From the NCBI GenBank assembly GCA_022827945.1, contig JAJEIT010000052.1, forward strand, positions 1 to 49,955: a stretch of DNA of 49,955 nucleotides. The letters run 5' to 3'. A program made the position numbers and the translations under genes. The notes below the pieces were generated by a model, which was not told the origin of the DNA, made no database searches, and saw only the letters and a list, made by a program, of their open reading frames with translations. The stretch is from Dehalococcoidia bacterium (GTDB lineage Bacteria; Chloroflexota; Dehalococcoidia; Tepidiformales; Tepidiformaceae). Of this stretch, positions 9,836-18,054 are shown one piece after another; the first letter of the stretch is position 1; each line of letters begins with the position of its first letter.

Positions 9836-9847
9836 CACACAAGTGTG
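9836..9847. promoter_or_regulatory. CACACAAGTGTG inverted repeat, candidate operator
   Basis: Perfect 5-bp arms CACAC/GTGTG around AA, located 30 bases upstream of the start of the winged-helix gene (minus strand, start 9806), in the 92-base gap that separates it from the NUDIX gene. Its position and symmetry fit the binding site of a dimeric regulator, perhaps the adjacent protein itself. No convincing -35/-10 pair could be set around it. Confidence 0.35.
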
Positions 9848-9898
9848 GAGCATCCCGCCTCTTAGCGCTACCCCCTTACGGCAACAAAGTCCTGGTCC

Positions 9899-10417
9899 TT
9901 AACGTTTTCCTTCCCAACCGTAGTCGGCAAATACCTCCGCCAGAGGCCATTCCTCCGGCCATGCCGGCAATCCATCCAGCGGAAACCACCGTCCCTCCGC
10001 CAGCTCCTCCTCCTGCAGTCGATACTCCCCGCCTGCCACCCGCGCCACGCACACGACCGACACCAGGTTCTGGCCCATCGGCTCGCAGGAGTAGCTGCCC
10101 AAGATGTGCTCCACCTGTACCTCCAGCCCCGTTTCCTCCCGTACTTCCCTCGCCGCCGCCTCCTCGATCGTCTCGTACGGCTCCGGGTAGCCCGCCACCA
10201 GCGCGAACGCTTCGGCGCCGTGCGGTCTCACCAGCAGCACCTCTCCCCCGCGTTCGACGATGGCCGCCGCTACGGGCGTGGGCGCGTCCAGATGCACGTA
10301 TCCGCAATCCGGGCATGCGGGCTTCAGCACTTCTTCCGGCAGGTCCAGGCCATCCACAGGCGCGCGACGCAGCCCCTTGCCGCAGTAGGAGCAGTAGCGC
10401 CCTTCCGGAAGGGTCAT
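9899..10417 (-). CDS. NUDIX hydrolase with N-terminal zinc ribbon
   Basis: A 172-residue hydrolase for nucleoside-diphosphate-linked compounds. Two CxxC knuckles (Cys9/Cys12 and Cys35/Cys38) form a zinc ribbon, as in NudC-like NADH pyrophosphatases. The Nudix box runs from about Gly76 to Leu98 with the invariant REVREETGL core, so the catalytic glutamates are intact. The protein is shorter than full NudC (about 260 residues) because it lacks the N-terminal NudC-specific domain, so the substrate is uncertain. It lies 16 bases downstream of the acyl-CoA dehydrogenase gene on the same strand and is probably co-transcribed. Confidence 0.9.
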   Translation of the reverse strand: MTLPEGRYCSYCGKGLRRAPVDGLDLPEEVLKPACPDCGYVHLDAPTPVAAAIVERGGEVLLVRPHGAEAFALVAGYPEPYETIEEAAAREVREETGLEVQVEHILGSYSCEPMGQNLVSVVCVARVAGGEYRLQEEELAEGRWFPLDGLPAWPEEWPLAEVFADYGWEGKR

Positions 10418-10433
10418 CGCAGACCCCGGGCCG

Positions 10434-11615
10434 TCAGGCCCGCGGCAGGCCCAGCCCGCGCGTGGCGATGATGTTTCGCTGGATCTCGCTGGTGCCGCCC
10501 GCGATCGTCGCCGAGACGGAGGCCACGTAGCCCGCTCCCAGGCGGCCCTCGAACGGGGCCTGTTCGCCGCCGTTCAGGATGCCCGCCGTGCCCAGCATCT
10601 TGATCGCCGTGCCCGCGATGCGCTGCGAGAGCTCCGTGCTGAACATCTTCGCGATCGAAGCTTCCGCGTTCGGGATCTCGCCCGCCGCCTGCATGCCGAT
10701 CACGCGGTAGCTCAGCATCTTCGCCGTCGCCGCCTCGATCCAGCGCTCCGCGAGCGCCTCGCGAACGCCCTCCGGGTTCGAGACCCCGTCGGAGTGCTCG
10801 CGCCAGTAGTCCAGGTAGCGCTCAAGCGTCTGCCGGTGCGCCACCGCGCTCCCGATCGAGCTGCGCTCGAAGTCGAGCGTCGTCGCGCCCACGTACCAGC
10901 CGCGGTTCACCTCGCCCACGATGTTCTCCGCGGGAACGCGCACGTCCTCGAAGAATACCTCGTTGAAGTTGTGCATGTTCCCCATGTTCACCAGCGGCCG
11001 AACCGTGATGCCGGGCGTCTTCATGTCGAGCAGGAAGTAGCTGATGCCTCGGTGCTTGGGCGCGTCCGGGTCGGTCCGCGCCAGCATGAAGATCCAGTCG
11101 GAGTAGTGCGCCCCCGAGGTCCAGATCTTCTGGCCGTTGATCCCGTAGTCGTCGCCGTCGCGGAGGGCGCGCGTCTGCAGCGACGCCAGGTCCGAGCCGG
11201 AGCCTGGCTCGCTGTACCCCTGGCACCAGATCACCTCGCCCCGCAGCATGCGGCCCAGGTGCTCCTCCTGCTGCGCCTCCGTGCCGTGCGCGATGATCGT
11301 CGGCCCCAGCATGGAGACGCCGTTGCCGATGCTGCCGGCGGGTACCCGCGCCTCGGCGAACTCCTCGTTCATGATGAACTGCTCCATCACGCCGAGGCCC
11401 GCGCCCCCGTACTCCTTCGGCCAGGCCGGCGCGATCCAGCCCCGCTCCGAGAGCTTGCCCGTCCAGCGCCGGTACCAGGGCGCGTTCCGCGGGGGGCCTT
11501 CCTCCCCGCCCTGCATGCCCTTGTCGGGGTCGTACTCGGCCGGTCGCTCGTTCTCGATGAACGTGCGCACCTCTTCGCGCCAGGCGGCCTGTTCGGGAGT
11601 GTCCTGGAAGTCCAT
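10434..11615 (-). CDS. Acyl-CoA dehydrogenase
   Basis: A 393-residue FAD enzyme for alpha,beta-oxidation of acyl-CoAs. Features include the N-terminal helical domain (MDFQDTPEQAAWREEVR), GYSEPGSGSDLASLQTRA with the FAD-contact segment, INGQKIWTSGAHYSDW in the middle beta domain, and the C-terminal ISATIAGGTSEIQRNIIATRGL-type block, here ending RGLGLPRA. The form matches large-FadE enzymes often acting on steroid-side-chain or bulky acyl groups in actinobacteria, but the substrate is not determinable. A 12-base dyad CCCCT-TC-AGGGG (11631-11642) lies just upstream of the start. The NUDIX gene follows closely. Confidence 0.95.
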   Translation of the reverse strand: MDFQDTPEQAAWREEVRTFIENERPAEYDPDKGMQGGEEGPPRNAPWYRRWTGKLSERGWIAPAWPKEYGGAGLGVMEQFIMNEEFAEARVPAGSIGNGVSMLGPTIIAHGTEAQQEEHLGRMLRGEVIWCQGYSEPGSGSDLASLQTRALRDGDDYGINGQKIWTSGAHYSDWIFMLARTDPDAPKHRGISYFLLDMKTPGITVRPLVNMGNMHNFNEVFFEDVRVPAENIVGEVNRGWYVGATTLDFERSSIGSAVAHRQTLERYLDYWREHSDGVSNPEGVREALAERWIEAATAKMLSYRVIGMQAAGEIPNAEASIAKMFSTELSQRIAGTAIKMLGTAGILNGGEQAPFEGRLGAGYVASVSATIAGGTSEIQRNIIATRGLGLPRA

Positions 11616-11691
11616 GGGGTCTCTCCGCGCCCCCTTCAGGGGCCGCCCGAACGCTACCAGACCCCCCAGAGGCCGTAAACGGCTGGGATCC

Positions 11692-12987
11692 TCACTCCAT
11701 CTTCCGCAGCGCCGGCTGCGTGATGAACGCCGCCGTCGTCAGCGCGAGCAGGATCCCGCCGCTGATCGCCATCCAGATCGGGGCTCCCAGCCAGGCCGCC
11801 ATGAAGCCCGCCAGGATGCCGCCCATCGGCCCGATTCCCTGGAACGCCAGCGTGTGGATACCGACGACGCGACCCATCATCTCGTGCGGCGAGTTCGCCT
11901 GCACCAGCGACTGGTTCAGGTTCATGAACACGCCACCGCCCATCCCTCCGATGAAGATCACCACCGCCGTCAGTGCGTACCACGGCGAGAGCCCGAGGGC
12001 CGGCAGCACGAAGCCCGCCATCATGAGCGATCCGATGAACCACCCGCCCTTGTTCTTCAGGTCGGGCACCGAGGCGATGGCGAGCGAGCTGATCACCATG
12101 CCCGCCCCCATGAAGGCGAACAGGAACCCCACCTCCGAGGCCGATCGCCCCAGCTCCTCCTTGCCGATCTGCGGCAGCAGCGTCCCGAACGGGCCCATCA
12201 TGAAGATGCCCGTGACCCCCAGCAGCAGGATGAGGGTGCGAATCCCCCGGTGCCCCCACACGAAGCGAACCCCGTCCAGGAGGTCCTGCACGGGCTCCCG
12301 GTGCTGGTCCGCCGTCCGCGCGTCCGGGACGCGCAGGGGCAGCAGCGCCGCGGTTCCGATCAGCAGCACGATCCCCTGGGCGATGAACGCGCCCCCGATC
12401 CCCCACACCTCGATCGCGATGCCCCCAAGAGCCGGCCCCACGATCTGCGAGATGTTCATCGCCATGCTCATCATCACGATCGCCTTCAGCAGCGTGTCCC
12501 GGTCGACCACTGTCGGCACGATCGCGTTGCGAACGGGCAGTCCCACGGCGATGGTTGTCCCCACGCCCACCGCCAGCGCCAGCGCGATCAGTGGCGTCAT
12601 CGCCCCTGCGATGACGATCACGCCTGCCGCCACCGTCACCGCCACTGCGACCAGCTGGCTCCCCAGCACGAGCGACCGCCGGTTGACGCGGTCCGCCAGC
12701 ACTCCAGCGGGAGTCGTCACGAACATGACGGGAATGCCGAGCGCGAAGAACACCGCCCCCGACCAGGCCGGCCCCTTGCCCAGTCCCCCGATCTCGACCG
12801 CCTCGATTACCAGCCACACGAACGCGAACCGCTGCGTCGCCTGCACGAGCGCGAAGCTCATCGTGTTGATCCAGAGGTAGGTGAAGGGCCGCGACCTGAA
12901 TGCCGAAAACGTCTCGATCGTGGGGAGTGAGGGGCGCGTGGCGGGGCGCGCCGGAGCCGCCGGAGCGCCCTGGGCCTGTTCGGTCAC
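11692..12987 (-). CDS. MFS transporter, DHA3-like (copy 1 of a paralogous pair)
   Basis: A 12-helix major facilitator of about 431 residues. Motif-A-like PAGVLADRVNRR follows helix 2, and the rest resembles DHA3 drug or siderophore exporters. It is strikingly similar to the copy at 13907-15193 along the whole length, including the shared segment RDTLLKAIVMMSMAMNISQI. I start it at the GTG at 12987 because AGGA lies 7-8 bases upstream and the N-terminus then aligns with the paralogue; an ATG at 12996 is in frame but has AGG directly against it. The SDR gene lies between the two copies on the opposite strand. Substrate unknown. Confidence 0.9.
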   Translation of the reverse strand: MTEQAQGAPAAPARPATRPSLPTIETFSAFRSRPFTYLWINTMSFALVQATQRFAFVWLVIEAVEIGGLGKGPAWSGAVFFALGIPVMFVTTPAGVLADRVNRRSLVLGSQLVAVAVTVAAGVIVIAGAMTPLIALALAVGVGTTIAVGLPVRNAIVPTVVDRDTLLKAIVMMSMAMNISQIVGPALGGIAIEVWGIGGAFIAQGIVLLIGTAALLPLRVPDARTADQHREPVQDLLDGVRFVWGHRGIRTLILLLGVTGIFMMGPFGTLLPQIGKEELGRSASEVGFLFAFMGAGMVISSLAIASVPDLKNKGGWFIGSLMMAGFVLPALGLSPWYALTAVVIFIGGMGGGVFMNLNQSLVQANSPHEMMGRVVGIHTLAFQGIGPMGGILAGFMAAWLGAPIWMAISGGILLALTTAAFITQPALRKME

Positions 12988-13071
12988 CCGTCGCATCCTA
13001 CAGGGCGGCTTCGGTGCCGCGTTTCCGTACGTCCCCTATAGTCCCGCCATTCCCGCGCGAGGAGGCTTCAG

Positions 13072-13875
13072 ATGGCGGGCAAGCTCGAAGGCAAGGTCGC
13101 GGTCATCACGGGCGGAGCCAGCGGCATCGGTCGCGCCTCCGCCGAGCTCTACGCCGAGGAGGGCGCCAACGTCGTCATCGCCGACCTCCAGGACGGCGCC
13201 GAAGCCGTCGCCGCCGTCCGCGAGCGCGGCCGCGAGGCCATCTTCGTCAGCACCGACACAAGCGACGAAGCCGCCTGCGAGGCCATGGCCGACGCCGCCG
13301 TCGAGGCCTTCGGCGGCGTCGATGTGCTCCTTGCCGCCGCCGGCATCAGCAACTGGCGCTACATGGACCCCGAGCCCGTCCAGATTAGCAATGTCGGCGT
13401 GAACGACTCGTTCCTCGTGCACGCTCCCGTCGAGGCCTTCCAGAAGGTGCTCGATGTGAACCTCACCGGCGTGCTGCTCTCCGACCGCGCCGTCGCCCGC
13501 CGCATGATCGAAGCGGGAAACGGCGGGGCCATCGTCAACATCGCCTCCATCATGGCGAAGGTTCCCCAGGTGGGCGTCGGGCCCTACTGCGTCTCCAAGG
13601 CGGGCGTCTGGATGCTGACCAAGGTGCTGGCCATGGAGCTCGCCTTCCACAGCATTCGCGTCAACGCCATCGGTCCTGGCTTCATCGAGACGCCCATGAC
13701 GGCCGGCCTGAGCGAGAGCGAGGTGGGTGGAAGCTGGTCCATGGGCCTGACTCCCATGAAGCGCATGGGCGTCCCCGAGGAGGTCGCCAAGACCGCTCTC
13801 TTCCTCGCCTGCGACGATTCCAGCTTCTATACCGGCGCCCTGCTCCATCCCCACGGGGGCGTCTTCACGGACTAA
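13072..13875 (+). CDS. SDR-family NAD(P)-dependent oxidoreductase
   Basis: A 267-residue classical short-chain dehydrogenase. The cofactor loop TGGASGIGRA is near residue 14, followed by an acidic VIADLQ that suggests NAD preference. Catalytic Tyr172 and Lys176 sit in GPYCVSKAG, with SIM supplying the serine. The protein ends LHPHGGVFTD, where most relatives have a DGG segment. An unusually long loop follows the NAG-like motif (AAAGISNWRYMDPEP, then about 25 more residues). The ATG at 13072 follows a GAGGAGG site. It sits alone on the plus strand between two minus-strand MFS paralogues. Confidence 0.93.
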   Translation: MAGKLEGKVAVITGGASGIGRASAELYAEEGANVVIADLQDGAEAVAAVRERGREAIFVSTDTSDEAACEAMADAAVEAFGGVDVLLAAAGISNWRYMDPEPVQISNVGVNDSFLVHAPVEAFQKVLDVNLTGVLLSDRAVARRMIEAGNGGAIVNIASIMAKVPQVGVGPYCVSKAGVWMLTKVLAMELAFHSIRVNAIGPGFIETPMTAGLSESEVGGSWSMGLTPMKRMGVPEEVAKTALFLACDDSSFYTGALLHPHGGVFTD

Positions 13876-13906
13876 CCGTCCGGGCTGGAGCCGCCGTCTC
13901 GCCCGC

Positions 13907-15193
13907 CTACGACATCCTCCGCAGCACCGGCTGCGTGACGAACGTGGCCGTCGCCACGACGAACAGGATCGCGCCGCTGATCACCATCCAGAGCGGCGCG
14001 CCCATCCAGGCCGCCATCAGCCCCGCCAGCATCCCCCCGAACGGTCCGATGCCCTGGAACGAGAGCGTGTGGATGCTCACCACCCGCCCCATCATCTCCG
14101 GCGGCGTGTTCGCCTGCACGAGCGTCTGGTTCAGGTTCATGAAGATTCCCGCCGCCACGCCCCCGCAGAACATGACGCCGGCCGTCAACGCGTACCAGGG
14201 CGAGATCCCCAGCAGCGGCACCACGATGCCCGCGGAGATGAGCGTCCCGATCACCCAGCCGCCCTTGTTTCGCAGCTGTGGCACCGAAGCGATCGCGAGC
14301 GAGCTGACCACGGTGCCCACGCCCATGATCGTGAACAGCAGGCTCGCCTCCAGCGCATCCCGGCCCAGCTCCTCCTTGGCGATCTGTGGAAGCAGCGTGC
14401 CGAACGGTCCGATCAGGAATATCCCCGCGATGCCCAGCAGGATGACGAGGGTACGGATGCCCTGGTGATCCCAGACGAAGCGCATTCCCTCCTGTAGCTC
14501 GTGGAGGGGCTGACGGCGCTCCTCCGCCGAGCGCACGTCCGGAACCCGCAGCGGGATCAGCGCCAGCGTCCCGACGAGCAGCAGCACCCCCTGTGCGATG
14601 AACGCCCCGCCGATGCCCCAGGCCGCGATGAGCAAGCCCCCCAGGGCGGCTCCCACGATCTGCGAGATGTTCATCGCCATGCTCATCATCACGATCGCCT
14701 TCAGGAGCGTGTCCCGGTCGACGACGGTCGGCACGATCGCATTCCGCACCGGCAGGCCGACGGCGATGGTCGCCCCCACCCCCGCCGCCAGCACGAGCGC
14801 GAGCACCGTCGTCATCGCCCCTGCCACGATGATGACCCCCGCCGCCACCGTTACCGCCACCGCCACGACCTGGCTGACCAGCACCAGCGTGCGCCGGTTG
14901 ATGCGGTCGGCCAGCACGCCCGCGGGGATGGTGACGAACAACACCGGGATGCCCAGCGCGAAGAACACCGCGCCCGACCACTCCGACCCCCTTCCCAGTC
15001 CTCCGATCTCGGCCGCCTCGATCACCAGCCAGACGAACGCGAAACGCTGCATCGCCTGCACGAGGGCGAAGCTCAGCGTGTTGACCCAGAGGTAGGTGAA
15101 GGGGCGCGACTTGAACGCCGAGAACGTCTCGATCGTGGGGAGCGAGGGGCGGGCGCCGGGGCGCGCCGGCGCGCTCTGAGCCTGTCCGCTCAT
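13907..15193 (-). CDS. MFS transporter, DHA3-like (copy 2 of a paralogous pair)
   Basis: A 428-residue, 12-helix major facilitator nearly collinear with the protein encoded at 11692-12987. Shared blocks include SLPTIETFSAF, SRPFTYLW, FALVQA and GLPVRNAIVPTVVDRDTLL. Differences are spread evenly, so this is an old duplication, not an assembly repeat. Motif A is PAGVLADRINRR. The SnoaL-like gene follows upstream on the same strand with a 42-base gap (15193 to 15236), so the three minus-strand genes here may share transcripts. The substrate is unknown; DHA3 members usually export small organic molecules. Confidence 0.9.
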   Translation of the reverse strand: MSGQAQSAPARPGARPSLPTIETFSAFKSRPFTYLWVNTLSFALVQAMQRFAFVWLVIEAAEIGGLGRGSEWSGAVFFALGIPVLFVTIPAGVLADRINRRTLVLVSQVVAVAVTVAAGVIIVAGAMTTVLALVLAAGVGATIAVGLPVRNAIVPTVVDRDTLLKAIVMMSMAMNISQIVGAALGGLLIAAWGIGGAFIAQGVLLLVGTLALIPLRVPDVRSAEERRQPLHELQEGMRFVWDHQGIRTLVILLGIAGIFLIGPFGTLLPQIAKEELGRDALEASLLFTIMGVGTVVSSLAIASVPQLRNKGGWVIGTLISAGIVVPLLGISPWYALTAGVMFCGGVAAGIFMNLNQTLVQANTPPEMMGRVVSIHTLSFQGIGPFGGMLAGLMAAWMGAPLWMVISGAILFVVATATFVTQPVLRRMS

Positions 15194-15235
15194 CGGCGCA
15201 TCATAGAGCGGCTTCCGCCCCCGGGTCGCGACGAG

Positions 15236-15670
15236 TCAGGAGGTGAGCTCCCGCCGCTCCCGCCACAGCCCCTCCAGCTCGCGCTCGGCGATGCGCCAGC
15301 CGGCATCCGTGCGCACGAGCACGTCGCGATAGATGCCGCCGGTCACGACCACGCCCCCTCCCGCCGCCTCCCGCTCGATCTGCGTCGCATGCAAGTAGGT
15401 CGTCGCCGTCGCCCGGTCGCCCTCGATCACGATTTCGTGATTGGCCAGCAGGTGCTGCTGCGCGACGAAGTCCACCGTCATGCCCTTCACGAACTCGGCG
15501 ACTTCCTCACCGCTGTGGAACTCCCGCCCCCCGCCGTACCGAACCACGGTGTTCGGCGCGAAGCAGGCCGCGAGCCCCCCGTAGTCGCCACCGTCGATCG
15601 TCGTGCCGTACCGGTTGATCACGTCCGTGATCGCAATCCGATCGTTCTGCTCGCGCAGCGTATCCGTCAT
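15236..15670 (-). CDS. SnoaL-like / NTF2-fold protein
   Basis: A 144-residue protein of the SnoaL/NTF2 cone fold, used by ring-hydroxylating dioxygenase beta subunits, dehydratases and polyketide cyclases. Typical features are the N-terminal helix RIAITDVINRYGTTIDGGDY, LAACFAPNTVVRYGG, the central HLLANHEIVIEGDRA strand and the C-terminal TDAGWRIAERELEGLWRE. The frame stays open to 15733, but the ATG at 15670 has GGAGG 7 bases upstream and gives the normal length. It has no dioxygenase alpha-subunit partner here, so it is more likely a stand-alone enzyme or binding protein. Confidence 0.85.
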   Translation of the reverse strand: MTDTLREQNDRIAITDVINRYGTTIDGGDYGGLAACFAPNTVVRYGGGREFHSGEEVAEFVKGMTVDFVAQQHLLANHEIVIEGDRATATTYLHATQIEREAAGGGVVVTGGIYRDVLVRTDAGWRIAERELEGLWRERRELTS

Positions 15671-15695
15671 CGAGTGCCTCCTCGGCTGTTTACCG

Positions 15696-17201
15696 TCACG
15701 GGTCGCCGGTGGCGGGGGACGCGGCGGGCCCACCGCTCCCCCGACGTCTCCAGAGCCGGCCCCCTCCCAGTCCGAACGAGAGCACCGCTGCCGCCGCCAT
15801 GAGCAGCGCCGCCACGAAGAACGTCTCGTCCATGGTCTGCCGGACGACGTCGAGCAGTTGCTCCTCGGTGATGTCGAACAGGTCCTGGGCGAACAGGCTG
15901 CCCGCGCGCTGATCGAAGCGTCCCAGCCCCTCCGACCCCAGCAGCGCCATCCCCACGACCATGCCCAGCGTCTGCGAGACCTGCAACACGGCCGTGGCCG
16001 ACGCGCGCCGCCCCGCCTCGACGCTCTCCATGATGGTCGCGTAGAGGGAGGCGTCCGCCAGCGTGAATCCCAGCCCCGCCAGTCCCAGCGCCGTCCAGAG
16101 CGCGATCTGGCTCGGTTGGGAAGCCCAGTTGGACATGGCGAAGAGCCCGGCGGCGGCGATGGCGAAGCTCAGGATGGTGGTCAGGCGGTAGCCCGCGATC
16201 GTCGCCAGCGCCCCTCCGGCAATCCCCCCGACGGCCATGAACAGCACCATCCGTCCCAGCATCAGTCCGGGTCCGGCGCCCTCCATGCCCCACACGACCT
16301 GCGCCAGCAGGGGCACGTTCACGAGGGCTGTGATCAGGGCCATGCCTTCCAGCAGGAAGACGACGTTTGCTAAGGCGACACGCCGGATGCGGAACATCCG
16401 CATGTCGATGAGCGGTGACTCCACCCGAAGCTGGCGCCGGACGAAGAACGCCATGAACACGACCGCCGCCCCATAGAGCGTCAGGATCTGCCAGAGCTCG
16501 CGCAGGCTCTCCCCCGCCCCCGCGATGGCGAACGTCAGCGCCCCGAGGGCCAGGGCGAGCAGCAATCCCCCTTGCCAGTCGACCTGCTCGTTGGCGCGCG
16601 GCGGGGCGGAGGCGCGGCGCGCCAGCACCAGCACGAGGATGAGAATCGGCAGGGCCAGCACGATGTTCATCCAGAACAGGCCCCGCCAGCCGATCCACAC
16701 GCCGATCAGCGTGCCCCACAGCGGCCCGGCCAGGCTCGAAGCGTCGTCCAGCGTCGAGATCGACCCCAGCCCGAGCGTGCGCTGCGAGGCAGGCAGGGCG
16801 TGAGCCGCAATCGCCAGGCCCACCGGCACCAGCGCTCCGCCGCCCAGCGCCGTGACCGCCCTCGCGATCGTGAGGATCGTGATGTTGGGGGCGAAGGCGA
16901 CGAAGACCGAGCCACCCATGAAGATGAGCATCCCGATCACGAAGATGCGGTAGTGCCCGTGAACGTCCGCGAACCGCCCCATGAGCGGCAGGGCGACCGT
17001 GTAGCCCAGCAGGTACCCGTTCAGGATCCACGAGGCCTGCTCGAGCTCGTTCACGGCCACGCCCAGGTCCCCGAGCATCTCCGTCAGGACCGGGACCACG
17101 AAGGTCTGGTCGAAGCCCCCGATGAAGACCCCGAGCCCGAGCGCGATCACCACCGGCCAGGCTGATCGAGCCCCGACCGCTGCCCCCCGGGCGCCCGTCA
17201 C
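15696..17201 (-). CDS. MFS transporter, DHA2/P55-like, 14 helices
   Basis: A 501-residue, 14-helix major facilitator of the EmrB/QacA (DHA2) type. Helix 1 has the acidic motif VFIGGFDQTFVVPVL, and motif A appears as LMGRFADVHGHYR. It starts at a GTG whose bases overlap the TGA of the upstream LprG-like lipoprotein gene (GTGA). This order and overlap copy the mycobacterial lprG-Rv1410c (P55) operon, where the transporter and lipoprotein export triacylglycerides and lipoglycans. Length is close to P55 (about 518). The family assignment is visible; lipid export is inference from context. Confidence 0.88.
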   Translation of the reverse strand: MTGARGAAVGARSAWPVVIALGLGVFIGGFDQTFVVPVLTEMLGDLGVAVNELEQASWILNGYLLGYTVALPLMGRFADVHGHYRIFVIGMLIFMGGSVFVAFAPNITILTIARAVTALGGGALVPVGLAIAAHALPASQRTLGLGSISTLDDASSLAGPLWGTLIGVWIGWRGLFWMNIVLALPILILVLVLARRASAPPRANEQVDWQGGLLLALALGALTFAIAGAGESLRELWQILTLYGAAVVFMAFFVRRQLRVESPLIDMRMFRIRRVALANVVFLLEGMALITALVNVPLLAQVVWGMEGAGPGLMLGRMVLFMAVGGIAGGALATIAGYRLTTILSFAIAAAGLFAMSNWASQPSQIALWTALGLAGLGFTLADASLYATIMESVEAGRRASATAVLQVSQTLGMVVGMALLGSEGLGRFDQRAGSLFAQDLFDITEEQLLDVVRQTMDETFFVAALLMAAAAVLSFGLGGGRLWRRRGSGGPAASPATGDP

Positions 17202-17944
17202 GGCAGCGGCGGCTCGATGGGCTCCACGTCGTTGAAGCTCGAGAAGTTCAAGCGCCGCAGGATGTCCACCGGCTCCTCGGCAGCTAGCTGCCCAAGCAGG
17301 TAGATGCGGTAGATGATGTTGTCGTCCTTCCCGATCCAGATCGTGCCCTTCACGTCATACCCCGGGACGGCCGAGTCGAGAAACGCCGTCAGGTCGCCCG
17401 AGTCGACCGTTCCCTCGACCACCCACATAAGTACACCGTCGATCTCTTCCTCGCCGGTCAGTGTCGGATTCGCCGCCCCGCGAATAACCGCCGCCACCCC
17501 TTCCGACGGATTGAAGAGCCCGTTCAGCGGATTGCCACCCTCCAGCGGGAGCCACATTGTCTGGTCGAATGGGTTCGTCACCCAGGCGTCTTCGCCGACC
17601 CCAACCAGGCTCACGTTGACGTTGATGCCGCCGAACTGCCGCGCCTTCGCCCTCACCTTCGCGTCGAGCTGGTCGGGAAGGATGACGTCACCCTCGATCG
17701 TCTCCATGTCGACCGAGAGCTGTTCCATCGGAGACGTCTCGCCGTCGAAGTCGAGGGCGAAGTGGAAGCTCTGCATCTCCAGGAACTGCCCCACCGCCGA
17801 GTCGAGAAGTTCTGCCACGTCCGGCGGTCCGCCCTCGTCGCCCCCCTCGTCGTCCCCGTCACCACCCCCGCAGGCCACCAGCGCCACGCATGCAACCGCA
17901 ACCGCCGCCAACCCCCAGACCCTTGCCCGTCCCTTTACCCGCAT
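17198..17944 (-). CDS. LprG/LppX-like lipoprotein (LppX_LprAFG family)
   Basis: A 248-residue lipoprotein. A basic, hydrophobic signal peptide ends in the lipobox LVAC with Cys25, followed by a Gly/Asp/Glu-rich tether. The mature part matches LprG in order and spacing: LLDSAVGQFLEMQSFHFALDF, a LNP-like FNPSEGVAAVI, EEIDGVLMWVVEG, and GTIWIGKDDNIIYRIYL near the end. LprG-family proteins have a LolA-like fold with a cavity for acylated lipids. The start at 17944 removes a 14-residue N-terminal stretch that is open upstream. It is translationally coupled to the downstream MFS gene by a four-base overlap. Confidence 0.85.
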   Translation of the reverse strand: MRVKGRARVWGLAAVAVACVALVACGGGDGDDEGGDEGGPPDVAELLDSAVGQFLEMQSFHFALDFDGETSPMEQLSVDMETIEGDVILPDQLDAKVRAKARQFGGINVNVSLVGVGEDAWVTNPFDQTMWLPLEGGNPLNGLFNPSEGVAAVIRGAANPTLTGEEEIDGVLMWVVEGTVDSGDLTAFLDSAVPGYDVKGTIWIGKDDNIIYRIYLLGQLAAEEPVDILRRLNFSSFNDVEPIEPPLP

Positions 17945-18054
17945 CGCGGCGGCATTGTGCCGTGTTCGGGACCGTTCGTCACCCATCGCCGCCCTCCCGC
18001 GATCACACTGCCATCCGGTAGGCTACGTCCTGGAACCCCGAGGGAGGCGTAAGC

